NCBI GenBank assembly: GCA_022496805.1 | Contig: CM040100.1 | Span: forward strand, 18,691,009-18,755,008 | Origin: Pohlia nutans | Lineage: Eukaryota; Streptophyta; Bryopsida; Bryales; Mniaceae | DNA: 64,000 nucleotides | Direction of reading: 5' to 3' | Shown: piece by piece, positions 12,682-26,279 of the stretch | How positions within the stretch are numbered: the stretch's first letter is position 1 | Layout of the letters: each line of letters begins with the position of its first letter | Translations under genes and position numbers: made by a program | The notes under the pieces: generated by a model | What the model was told of the DNA's origin: nothing | The model's database searches: none | The model's input: the letters and a program-made list of their open reading frames with translations, nothing else

Positions 12682-14103
12682 TCAGTTTCGAAGTCGGAAG
12701 ACGGAAAAGACGGGCAGAAGGCTCATGGTGACAGAAATCGGGAGTGTGGATTTTATGGCGATTGACGATGACTTGTCGTTGTACGTTAGCGTCGGAGAAG
12801 ATGAATTGGCTTGGCGTACAAGGAGTGGCTGATGAGGTTCCAACGTCTGACATGGCGGGTGACGTGCCATGCCACGTACTCCCTGTCGTCGTGAGTGCGT
12901 GGCCGTGATTTCGGCTACCGCCCGTGCTGAGTCGGATGAGGTACTTCGTTCGTCCGAGTTCGTCCATCTGCTCGACGTCGTGCGGACGTTGTTCACCGGC
13001 GTTTCATCAGTGACGACCCTATCTGCGACCCTTGTGTCAGATGTATCCGGTGTGAACATTTAACGATAGAAGAAAATGTACAAGTCGAATACATCTGGCG
13101 GAAATAGGTCTCTTCATTGCAATTAGTGTAGGCTCCTCTGCAGAGGTGAGCAAGACACTTGTCGTCGTCCTCGGCAGGCAAGGCTGCTTTGTCCTTCAAC
13201 TGCCATCGCCCTCGACAACTGCAAATCCCTTACTAGAACCCCTCAGTTCGACCATTTCACTTGCGCAGGAATTTGTTTGGCAAGAGCGGCGGCACTTCAC
13301 ACTTTGTAGTTGCTCCTTCTGCTGCGATCACGGCTCCAGGTACTTGCCATTCTTCCTGGTTTTCTTTAACTTCTGCAGTCATTCATACATGTCGGTGTTA
13401 CATTGCGCAACAAGTGGCGTGCAATTTCATTCTTCAAACCCTAGGTTATGCCTGTTGTTTGCTGTATCTCTTCGCACTCTTCCTCATAAGCAGAAGAGCG
13501 GTTCCCTTTTCCTCTATGCACATCAGTTTTATTATCTGTTGCGGACTCGTCGTTGGATGAATTTCAAAGCGAAAAATTATTGCTACCTTTTCTATGTTAT
13601 AATTTTGTCAAATTTTGGCTGGAGGAAATCATTTTAGTTAGCGATGTGAGTGTGACGTAATGTCAGGAGGTTCGCGATTTCTAGAATTTGATGCCTGCTA
13701 TATGGGCAAGGGTTGCCAGATTGGAACTTTTTACAATGCGAGTGCAAATTTTAAGGCGGTGAACTGGCTTTCGAGGTTTGCATGTCAAGTTGTTCTTGAC
13801 TCGTCTTGTTCTTGAAATGGAAGTTTAATTGCGAACTTAGAATCCGACTGCACTCAGTTCCTGATAGTGGTTGTACGCTAGGGTTGTGGTTGCGGAACAG
13901 TACACGGTAGAAGAACAGTTTTGGAGTGGAAGAACTTTGCTTGACAGGAAATGGAGGTTTTTACCGACTGCTAAGTATGTCATTTTATTTTTTAATATTA
14001 AGGTTTTGGAATGTTGTCCATGAAGTTGCTGCCTATGTTGTTGTACGTTGGAATAGGTCTTCGTGAAATAATTTCAGCGAGAGAATAAGTCTTGCATTCA
14101 AAC
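12682..14103. promoter_or_regulatory. Shared leader/promoter region between the divergent BTB and BAH-TFIIS genes
   Basis: The BTB leader exon ends at 12682 and the plus-strand gene starts coding at 14104, so both promoters lie in this interval. It is visibly richer in CG dinucleotides (about 12540-13060) than the surrounding intergenic DNA. A donor-like CTGCAGAG|GTGAGC at 13146 and an acceptor-like ATTTCAG before 14078 suggest a spliced 5' leader for the plus gene. A 125-codon frame (13059-12682, minus) stops 2 bases before the BTB leader donor and is not in frame with the BTB start. Transcription starts cannot be fixed by eye. Confidence 0.5.
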
Positions 14104-17100
14104 ATGGGGAAGAGGAAGCTAGACAGCGTCTTGGATGGCGATTCCGAAGAGAAAGATAAGAGCCTGAAGACGTCTGACGGGGGTGCTAGTGACGAAGAAT
14201 TTGTCGTGGAGGTAAAAGTCGTGGGTGAGATAAAGAAAGCAGGAGGGAAGTTGAAAGGGGACAAAGGAAGGAAGTTGTATCAGGCTTTTGAAGTGGACGG
14301 CAATCGCTACGAAGTTGTAAGAGCATTCTCTCTAACAACTGGTCCAAAGTCAGCAAGTAGAAGAGTATATGGGCTTGTTAGATCTGTGTTGTGCCAAATT
14401 GCCGTTGCATTATTGTTGTGCAGTGTTCTTGAATTTGATTGCAAGCTGTGAACCTTTTACACTCGTTAGTCTAGTTTGATAAAACCTGTTGTTTGAGGTA
14501 GCTTCAGATTATTGTGATTGAAGCTCGTTTTGTGATGAATGTGGCAGGATGATGCCGTTCTTGTCACGCCCGAAAGAACCAGCCAGAAGCCTTATGTGGC
14601 TATCATCAAGGTAGGAGGACTCACAGTTCTAGTGGTTGTGTTCCATCTCTTGAATGTCCTAGTTGTAGGGAGCATGGAATTTTTAGCCGAGCCTGGAAGT
14701 ATTAGGATTTTTGTGTGCGTTATCAAGGAAACAAAAATTTAGAATTTCAAATAATCAGAATGATAAAGAGTGTAAAAATGAGTTATTCTGATGATCACAA
14801 CCGTCATTTGTGTGCAGAAAGTTATGCAGGCGAAAGATGGAACAGTTCAAGTGGAAGGTCAGTGGTTCTACAGGCCAGAAGAGGCAGAAAAGAAAGGTGG
14901 AGGTATGTGGGCGTCATCAGATTCAAGGGAACTTTTCTACAGCTTCCACATTGATGAAGTACCAGCTGAATCTGTGATGCACAAATGCCTAGTCCATTTC
15001 ATACCTCCAAACAAGCAACTACCCCAGCGTCACAAACATCCAGGCTTCATAGTGCGACGGGTGTATGATGCTTGTGAGAAGAAACTGTTTAACCTAACCG
15101 ATAAAGATTATGAGGACCCTATGCAACAAGAGATTGATCTTCTTGTTCAGAAAACTCGAGAGGCTCTTGGAGATTTGCCTGACATAGACGGGGATGAGCA
15201 CATGTCTCCTGTGGAAGAGGAGGCTGCTCCAGATTTGAAAACCAAGAGAAAGGTGTCTGCAAAAAGGACAGTTGCACCATTGAATCTGAAAGGTGAAGAA
15301 TTCAGTCACAGCGAGCTGAGGAATCTATCAGATACACCTACTGGGAAAGCTGATACTGCAAAAGTTGAGACTCCCACTAGTACTGTGGGTGCAGACTTGG
15401 AGGTTTCCACCCTCTTGAAGAACCATTGTGTTTTGTTGGGTGTCCACGCAAGAGACCGCTGGCTGGAAAAATTGATGCAAACTATCCGGGATCTTTGTGG
15501 TGGTGGCAAAGGGTTCAATCTAAAGAGTGGAGGTGAAGAGGCTACTAGTAAAGATGATGGTGACGTCAGTAAGGCTGAAGGAGGCAAGCTGCGTTCAGGA
15601 AGGCCTGATAACTTCCTGGTAAGCATTCCGATCCTGTATACTGGAAAATTCTTGTTGTGCTTTATGTCGAGAATATTTTGCTATCAAAGTGTGTAAGTTA
15701 GGTTCTTTCAGGAATCGGGTCAAAATTGACGATGCGTGCTTGCAACAAAAGTTCCAGTATACGTGGAGATTACGAGGTTTCCAGAGTATCAGAGTTTCCA
15801 ACCTGAAGTATCTGTCCAGGATCTCGTGATAGGCTCGTGCTCGATTTTAATCCTTCATTTTTGGTGAACTAACCACATGTTCAAAACTGAAAATTTTATG
15901 TGTTGATTTTGTGAGTATTGATGTACACTTCTAAATTTGGGTTCCTTGGTATTTGGCAGGGAGAGGGGGACCTTGCCTGGCCTGAGATTGCCACCACTGC
16001 CGTTGAAGTAGCCAGTGCACTGGAAAGACTTAGCCATGACTCACTTGGCAATGATTTACATAAATATAACCTCAAAATGCGCCAATTAGACTTTAACGTA
16101 AAGGTAATTTCTCATTCTTACTTGTATAACAGCCCTGCACTATCCAGCATGTAACTTCTATAATTGGCTGATCACGAGACATAATAATTCTACCACTCTC
16201 TTTCTGTTTTGTTGACAATGTCGTTTGTAGAGGCACATTCCAGTTGATTAGATTTCGAGGTTTTCTTGGTCATCTGTTCCTGTACTGATGGCTGCTTTGT
16301 TGTGGTGACAAGTACAGAACAACAAAGTTTTGGCACGTCGTCTTCTGAGCAAGGAACTGGAACCGGCCAAAGTCATTAACATGTCTCCCGCTGAGCTGAA
16401 GGTTTGAATGATTTAATTACAAATTTCGTTTGTTACCTATGCTCGGAGGTCTGCTCTAATTGTTGGATGGCCCAAAAGACGATTTTGGCATTCAGTTCCT
16501 TTATGGGCTCCGCTAGCCCAAATCGTTGTTGGAGTTTGAATGCTTAACGATCCTGTGCGACAAGCCATACTTAAGTCAGATCACAAGCTAGAGTGCCCGA
16601 TTCTGAAGCTGGAGCTGTTTTCTATATGGCTTTATGCTGTTACCTTGCAATACTTTGGTTTAATGTTCGTTAGAAAACTTGATTGTCTTTGTTGAGTAAA
16701 GAAGTCAGTCGAGCCATCGATATATGAGCAATCGATATTGGTTCTTGATTTACTAATCCATGTACCTGTTTTGTGCAGGATGGGTATATAGCAGCCGAGA
16801 GGGAAGACCAAGAGCCTCCTGAGCCAGAGACTATGCAGGTACACTGCCTCTGCCTTGACTGTTTTCGTCTGTCGAATGGTCTGCACATTCTCTGCTTTAA
16901 TTTCGAGAATACGTGGTTTCCGTTTACGTGTTCTAATGTGCAGCTGTTAACAGATGGCAGACGTGCGGTGTTCGATATGCACAGAACGAGAAGTAGGTGT
17001 CATTGACATTATCCATGTAGGTTATGGTGATCGCTACCAGGTATGTTGAATGGAGCCCTTCGTTTGGTCATTGACTCATCAAATGAGTTGTGTAATTTTG

Positions 17101-17849
17101 TGATTCTAAAGCCAACTATTTTCATGGACTTTAAAATGTGACTGTAACATTTTAAGAGCGAGTTGGGTTAGTGATTTATGAATCCGGGATGGGGGTCTTC
17201 CTTTACGTCATCAAGTATGCTGATCCTTCAAAAATTTCGTTTGCAACATCACAAAATCCTCTCAGATAGTATTAATTTTTGGGTTTCTTGCGTGCGTGCG
17301 TGCGTGCAGCTGGAATGCATGAAGTGTGGCAACACGTGGTACTCGTCCAGGGACGCCATTTCCTCTCTGGTGATCAAAACCAACGCAGCTCCCCCAAATG
17401 TGGGCATAGCACCATGGGCAACCTCCAAATTTGATGAAGTGGAAAAGGACCTTCAAGCAGGTCATGCCACAGATGCAGACGGTCATGTGCCTGCTGCAGC
17501 TACTGGTACAGAAACCAAGTCACTGAGCTCCCCAACTCGGCCTCACCACTCCTACGACGAAGTGGAGAACATTCTCCACGAGCATCTATCTGCGGTGAAC
17601 CCAACTGTGGAAGAACATTTTGCGAACACTAACCCTCAACCAGCTGTGGCTACAGTCGAGGAAAAACAAACTCCAGGCTCACCTAAAACTAACTCAGAAA
17701 CAGATACTGAAAACGGGATGCGTACGGCACCACCTCCAGAGATGACTACTGACCCTGGAAGTGAGCCAGTGGATGGAGTAACTGGAAGCTTGCTTCCAGA
17801 AAACTCTGCCACAAATGGTACCTCGCACCCTGTTGGTCACAAGGCATAA
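14104..17849 (+). CDS. BAH domain + TFIIS middle domain + zinc ribbon protein (AIPP3/BDT1-like)
   Basis: Chromatin reader-type regulator; Arabidopsis AIPP3/BDT1 (BAH plus TFIIS-middle) binds histone marks and controls RNA processing and repression. Exons: 14104-14316, 14548-14610, 14818-15618, 15960-16103, 16318-16401, 16779-16838, 16954-17040, 17310-17849, all phase 0; 663 residues. The N-terminus is acidic/basic (MGKRKLDSVLDGDSEEKDKS). BAH at about residues 55-190: YEV|DDAVLVTPE, VAIIK, QWFYRPEEAE, LFYSFHIDEVPAESVMHKC, FIVRRVYD. The TFIIS-like helical domain starts in exon 3 (CVLLGVHARDRWLEKLMQTI) and runs through exons 4-6 (NNKVLARRLLSKELEPAKVI, MSPAELKDGYIAAEREDQEP). Exons 7-8 encode CSIC-x22-CMKCGNTWYSSRD, a TFIIS-like zinc ribbon without the RSADE loop. 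The tail is Pro/Thr/Glu-rich and disordered. Exon 8's acceptor follows a TGCG repeat. Confidence 0.85.
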
Positions 17850-18546
17850 TTGAAGGGGGAGGCTGTCTCTGCAAATTATGCCGAAGGCAGGTACGTTCAT
17901 TTGTGCCACTCGTACTGTTGGTTTCAACATCCTCCGTCGTAATGCGCTGTCTATGTACTAGAGAACCGGTCAATAACTGGATGGTTTTCAGACATAACCC
18001 TCAGTCTCCTCTACACTAAGTTATGGCCAGCTTCAGATCTTGAAGATCAGATCTACGGGTTTCGGGAGGGACTGGGTTATGACTCCGGACCCTCCTCTTT
18101 TCCAACCGCAATTAATGCGTGATGAAAGCATTGTTCTGAGACAGTTGTGTAACTTAACTTAGAGGCTGGTGTGATTTTTCTTAGAGCTGTCAGTACCAAA
18201 AAGAAAGAAATGCTGGAGTTACCAAGAAGAGACATGGTTAGAAGAGACATGGTTGTATCATTTTTGAGGCATTCTAGTGAAAGTACATTCTACTGTATAT
18301 AGGATCCTTGGAGATTTTTCTTGATGTGTTTTTCTCGCAATCAAACAAGAGGGTTTCTAAGTCATACAGTGCTAATTTTCAAGTGTGGTGTTGAAAACAG
18401 GTTCTTTAAGTTGTGACTTGTGACAACTAAATCTATGTTCATGCTAATTTTCAACAATTATAAATTGACACTATCCCAAAATACATACTACATCGAATGG
18501 CATATTTAGTGTCCGGAGATAATTGATGTCCTTTACCACAATTCAT
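17850..18546. other. 3' region of the BAH-TFIIS gene and start of repeats
   Basis: It probably holds the 3' UTR. From about 18478 the sequence (GAATGGCATATTTAGTGTCC, then CCTTTACCACAATTCATT) matches parts of the dispersed repeat found at 19127 and 26526. No gene is seen. Confidence 0.5.
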
Positions 18547-19108
18547 TTAACACCCTTTTCAGATTTGGCAGTTTTTCAAAGATGCATTATAAAATTCAAT
18601 TAAAAGGGATATTTTTAACTTGATGAATGAATAAAAGTTGTACATTATCAATTTTAGATTCTATCCATACAGTTAGATTTGCGATTGCTATCACCAATAT
18701 TTGTGTGTAAATTTTCAAACTTAAAATTTAGAGCTCTTTTGTAATATGATTACGAATAAGATATTGACAATCTAATAATGGGATTTGTTGGGATGGGTTG
18801 AAATGTAATACTCTAAGTGTAGTGATTTTTGGAGATTTTTTGGTTGCTTATTTTTAGTAGTTGACTTTTTCAAGAGCACTTTTAGGCTAAAATCTTCGAA
18901 ATTTTGGGTGGAACACTACAACATGAAATGAGGCATAAAAATTTCACAAATCATCCCCTTTCTTATTGGATCACACATGCACGAAGCTAACTTCCCATAA
19001 AAGTTTTAGTAAAAAATCCACACTGCAAAAAGTGCATGATGGATGAGAAATCGGAGTTCAAATCCGTACATCATGCAAAATATACATGGTTGGACGGTTA
19101 GGGGTTAA
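18547..19108 (-). mobile_element. TTAA-bounded element, family B (copy 2)
   Basis: Reverse copy: TTAACACCCTTTTCAGATTTG at one end and GGTTGGACGGTTAGGGGTTAA at the other. The interior is the complement of the 31258 copy (AAAAGTTGTACATTATCAAT, TTTTGGAGATTTTTTGGTTG). The GTGGAC half of the subterminal palindrome is eroded. Confidence 0.8.
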
Positions 19109-19126
19109 AGGTGTAAAGAAATAGTG

Positions 19127-19360
19127 TCCCTCTTGTCACCCTCACTTTCATTAATTGAGAGTGTTATGTTCTTTTCAAGTAATGAGAGTGACATGAGGTG
19201 CCATGCCATATTTATTATAATGTTGCCATATGTCATTGGAACACTACATTCATTTTTTTCTTATGAAGACACTATATCTTCCTAATTACTATATCTTCCT
19301 AAAATTAAGCAGTGTCCAGATTTAGAAATAGTATCCCGAGACACTGAATATGCCATTCAA
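19127..19360 (-). repeat. Dispersed repeat R (copy 1)
   Basis: The reverse complement aligns over its whole length with 26526-26790 in the last OAT intron. Shared words include AATGTAGTGTTCCARTGACA, CACCTCATGTCACTCTCATT and the palindromic TAGTGTCCCGGGACACT region near one edge. Ends are not sharply defined. It is probably a non-autonomous transposon relic. Confidence 0.6.
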
Positions 19361-19578
19361 TGTAGTTGAAATAAAAATTGTATTCAAATTTGTGGAAGAA
19401 TTGTACTATACATTTGAATATGGGTTGTCTCATTCGACCGTTCCAGTGTGGAACATGTTCTCCAAAATCACTTTTTCCCCTCAAATATAGTATTTTTTGC
19501 GGGTTGTAGCCAAATGATACTCTCAAGTACATTTGTAGTTGATAGTTGACAAATTTGTGCACAATATATATAAATAAT

Positions 19579-19938
19579 AGAGTTATCCTTAAAGTCACTT
19601 TGTATTTGAATAAGATACCGTGAATTTTTCTTTAATATAATCTTATTTGTTCACCCCAAATAGTTAAAAGGTATGGAAGAGCATAGTGGTCTCTCATTAT
19701 TAAGTGTGTAAGAGCTTGGTGGTCTTCAAACTCATGAAAAACTAGTTTAACTGTCTTTCTTGACGGCTAAACTAGTTTTTCATGAATTTGAAGACCACCA
19801 AGCTCTTATACACCTAATAATGAGAGACCACTAAGTTCTTCTATACCTTTTAACTATTTGGGGTGAACAAATAAGAGTACATTAAAGCAAAATTCACGGT
19901 ATCTTATTCAAACACAAGGTGACTTTAAGGATAACTCT
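19579..19938. repeat. Large 360-bp inverted repeat (foldback/MITE)
   Basis: The left arm (19579 to about 19752) and right arm (about 19766-19938) are near-perfect complements of about 173 bp separated by a 13-15-bp loop. Tips are AGAGTTATCCTTAAAGTCAC and GTGACTTTAAGGATAACTCT; the inner part is GAAAAACTAGTTTAA / CTAAACTAGTTTTTC. Only scattered substitutions and a few small indels separate the arms. A transcript would fold into one long duplex. No ORF. No convincing target duplication was seen. Confidence 0.88.
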
Positions 19939-22621
<2,683 letters not shown>

Positions 22622-22850
22622 TGACTTCCATTTCTTTAGCAACAGGTGCAGTATACTGTTTTCGTGAGCATTCTAAATTCTCTCCGGATCTCCTCAAGAA
22701 CAATTTTCTAGCCCTAGGGTTTGCTTTCTATGAGTTGCTTTGAATTTACAGTGTCGGCTCTTACTGACGATTTTCCCGAGATGCAGACATCACGAGACAG
22801 GAGAATTTTCTCATCATCTTTTGATGAGGATACATTGTGATAATAATTGT

Positions 22851-23454
22851 CACATGGATTGCAAGTTCTCAACAACTGACAGGTCAATGTTGCATTTAGC
22901 GTTTGTGGAAGATGATTAGCTTTTGTACTCTGCTCAGTTAGTTTACTGCTTATGTAGAGCACTTCCTCATGTGGCTTTCTGTCTGGCAAGCTTTTAGAAT
23001 AGAACTTAGTGTCGATCTGTACTTTTTAGTTGATCAAATGGCTCACATGGAGCTGAAGGATTATGAGGTATGACCATTGTCTGACCTTAGTGGCACAGTT
23101 GCCTTTGAAGGCATTATGTAGCCATGAATGCTTTCTTAGATAAATTTTGCACTCTTTAACAGTCATATTAGAGTTTTCCCTTAACTCAATTTTTTCACAT
23201 GGATTGCAAGTTTTCAACAACTGACAGGTCAATGTTGCATTTAGCGTTTGTGGAAGATGATTAGCTTTTGTATTCTCCTCAGTTAGTTTACTGCTTATGT
23301 AGAGTTCTTCCTCATGTGGCTTTCTGTCTGGCAAGCTTTTAGAATAGAACTTAGTGTGGACCTGTACTTTTTAGTTGATCAAATGGCTCACATGGAGCTG
23401 AAGGATTATGAGGTATGACCATTGTCTGACCTTAGTGGCACAGTTGCCTTTGAA
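22851..23454. repeat. Tandem duplication downstream of the SDR gene
   Basis: Bases 22851-23109 and 23196-23454 are near identical (start CACATGGATTGCAAGTT, end CACAGTTGCCTTTGAA), offset 345 bp with 86 bp of unique sequence between. Few substitutions suggest a recent event. The two similar minus-strand frames (MPDRKPHEE...) are copies of one chance ORF, not duplicated genes. Confidence 0.85.
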
Positions 23455-26279
23455 ACTCAATTTTTTTGGATATATATCTTGCAAACTTCCCAATCTGGAC
23501 AACTGTAATAATTCTCAAAGTTGCAGCAGCTGGCTGGTAAGGTGGTGAGATATCACTGGTCCATTGAGCAGGTTTCTGATTTTTTTTTGCATGTAATATG
23601 AGTGGTACAGACATTCTCTCATGTCTTGGACGGGGAGAAATCAAAGCTCTAGCTACTGTAGGATTCAGTGGTAGATGAACTCACCAATATGTGCCCAGAC
23701 TTGAGCAAAAATAATAGATTTATCCTTTAACTCATCTAGATTTTTCAAGATATGGCAAAATTTTGATTATTAAGTTTTCATGTATGCTACAGTTAGTCAA
23801 TAATCAATGATATTGGGGTGTGTAGGGTATATCAAAATGCCATTATAAAGAGGGTCAAATTAAAAGAGGTTTAGGTGTATTGAGGTGTTATTAGGCCATT
23901 GTTTCCTACTTTTAATCTCTAAAGGACCATAAGGCCCCATGCGGTTTTTGGAACTAGAAAGTGAGGAAATTTGAGTTCTTGGGTTTTGAATTGTGGGATG
24001 AGTAACAAAGAGACTTTGGCTCTTTTTGAGAGCTGAATCTGTAGGTACTTCTTGATTGGAAATTCATGAAGTGTACAATTTTTGGTGATTGTTTTGAGTT
24101 GCAAGAAGGCTATTTAGGCATCACATCTTCCTCCTCACATCTCCAAATTACGTGAATTTTTCTTCACATGTTTAAAATGATGATCTCTAAGCACAGTAAA
24201 AATTTCAGAATTTTTGGAGCACTTTTGAACAATCCGATTTCACCATATGTACAAAATATCCCAAACGAGTTCCATCAATCTTCTCAACGGTGGCATTTTC
24301 TCAAAAATTGTGCAATTTTGTTGATCCTTTTTTAATACAAAAGCTATCTAAGTCTTCTTTAATTTCAATAGTGCCAATTGTCAAAATTACCTCACATCAA
24401 TGAGAAATTGAGCTTGTTACAAGAGCTAGTTAAGAAAACAAGAGCTAAATTCTATAACTTTTGTTTACAATTTGATTTCACAATATTCTTTTGAGTTGCA
24501 TTTTGTAATTAATCTTTGCAAATCTTCAAATGAGGAGATGTGAAGGTTCTTTTAAAAGTTAATTGATTCACTTGTTTTGATTAGTGATGGTTAGACTACT
24601 TAACCCTTAAACATCAAAGCAAGCCCCATGGGCTTTTTATGAAAGAATAATCTAGAGAAAAAGTAGTTTTCCTCAACCAAAACAAGCAAGGATTGGTCCG
24701 TTGGAAAGCTACTAAAAAAGCGAGTTAGATTCTTGACTTATGCCTCATTTGGGAGATTATGGAATCATTCACAAGCAATTAAAGTAATTGATTTGAACTT
24801 GAGTTGAGGTTGGACAGCTGAGGTCGTTTTTAAAAAAGTGCTGCAGTGCAACAGTGTCGCAGCAGTGCTTGGGCAGCATAGCTATTTTTATTTTATTTTA
24901 TTTTTTCTTTCAAAAATTAGATGCCTTCCAGGTTGCCCTGCCCAAGCCCTCTTGACGTTTAAAGGTTAATGGTCAGTATTTAGACAAGACATATAATGGA
25001 GCATTATAGAGATTGATGTGTTTTGTTTACAACAAACTAAGTGAAGTGAAATACCCTAGGTGGTGGACAAGGTTGGCACATTTGTGCCAAATATTTAATT
25101 CTTTTTTGAAAAATAAGATTTAACAAATAGAGCATTCTCAAACATTCTTCAATATTCTCTTTTTGACTATACAATTTTTTTTGGGGAAAATGGATAGTTT
25201 TTTTTCTCAAAAACCAGCCTTTGGAATTGTTTCTTTTCACTCAAAATTCGATGACTTTAGCTAACAAATGCCATTAATTATACTATAAGCAAAATTTGAT
25301 GACTTTAACCAAAGCCAATGTCATGAACTCTACTATAAGCAAAGGGCATGGTTGCCACAAAATAAATAAAAAGCGAGTGTCAAAATTTTTGGAAAATTCT
25401 TTTTGGTGGGTTTCTATAAAAACATAATTCTGAGTTGGCACCATCGCCAAAACTGTACCTGAATAACCTTGACAAATTATTCCTATCAAAGAACCCTTTT
25501 CACACCAGGGTCTTAGAGCTACTTCATAGGAACTACAAACTGTGCTAAAACTCTCAAGACGAATAAGTGAATGAAGAGTCTGCTCTACTAACTACATCAT
25601 AAGGATGCAGATAGTGAGTGCTAATTTCAATGTGCCTTTTTAAAAGTAGACTTCATGATAAAAAAGAAAAAGAAAAATAACAAGTAGCTAGTCGCAAAGT
25701 CTCTGCCTTAGTATTTACCCCAAATTTATTTTTACGGCTTCTTTTTATTGTCCAGGTGCGTAACTCCTGGTAACTCCTCAAAAACGAAGCGTTTCCGTAG
25801 TCTCTCCCCTGGAAGGGCAGAGACAATAAACACTTCTATATACCAATGTTGTTATTGGTATCCAACTATCAATCTCAGACATTGGTATCAACATTGATGT
25901 TCTCAACACCAACATGAGAGTTGATACCAGTACAACATGTGAGTTAACCAAAAACAGAAAAGGAGTTGAAGAGTTCCCTCTCTATAATTATATTTTGACA
26001 ACCATTGTTCATGAATAGTTTGCATGGTCAGGACTCTTGGCTTGGGGGAGCATGTGGGAACTCTCCTTTAGCATTGGCGAGGGAGTTCCACACCCCATGG
26101 TGGTACAGGGCCTTGCTTTCGATTATTCTCCAACTCACCATAGACTAGTTTTGCACTCTTTTTGAACTCAACGAGTTTAAGGTTTCTTTCCACTTTGAGA
26201 CACTGTTTTTGGTTAACTCTACTTAATGGGAAATACATCCCACACAGAAAACCCTAAACCCTAGCAACCGAAAAGCAGC
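23455..26279. other. Intergenic region between the SDR gene and the OAT 3' end
   Basis: No gene recognised. TTTTAATCTCTAAAGGACCATAAGGCCC at about 23909 (quoted in parts: TTTTAATCTCTAAAGGACC) resembles the left end of a TTAA element, but no right end pairs with it. A complete element lies at 24600-24969. Around 25850-25950 short repeats of the type TTGGTATCMA occur. Confidence 0.5.
24600..24969 (+). mobile_element. TTAA-bounded element, family E
   Basis: About 370 bp: left TTAACCCTTAAACATCAAAG, right CTTGACGTTTAAAGGTTAA. TTAA at both ends with inverted CC(C)TTAAACRTCAA tips. A near palindrome AAGCCCCATGGGCTTTTT lies just inside the left end, in the position where family B carries its palindrome. 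Single copy in this window. Confidence 0.65.

Noticed and set aside
12682..13059. 125-codon minus-strand frame as the N-terminus of the BTB protein
   Set aside because: It stops just before the leader exon's donor and no frame across that junction reaches the BTB frame without a stop; it shows no family resemblance.
13146..13637. 163-codon plus-strand frame ahead of the BAH-TFIIS gene
   Set aside because: Cys/Phe/Ser-rich translation without domain; it begins at a likely splice donor and lies in the probable leader.
22714..23334. Two similar minus-strand ORFs starting MPDRKPHEE as a duplicated gene pair
   Set aside because: Similarity comes entirely from the DNA tandem duplication; there is no recognisable domain and the frames diverge at the duplication border.
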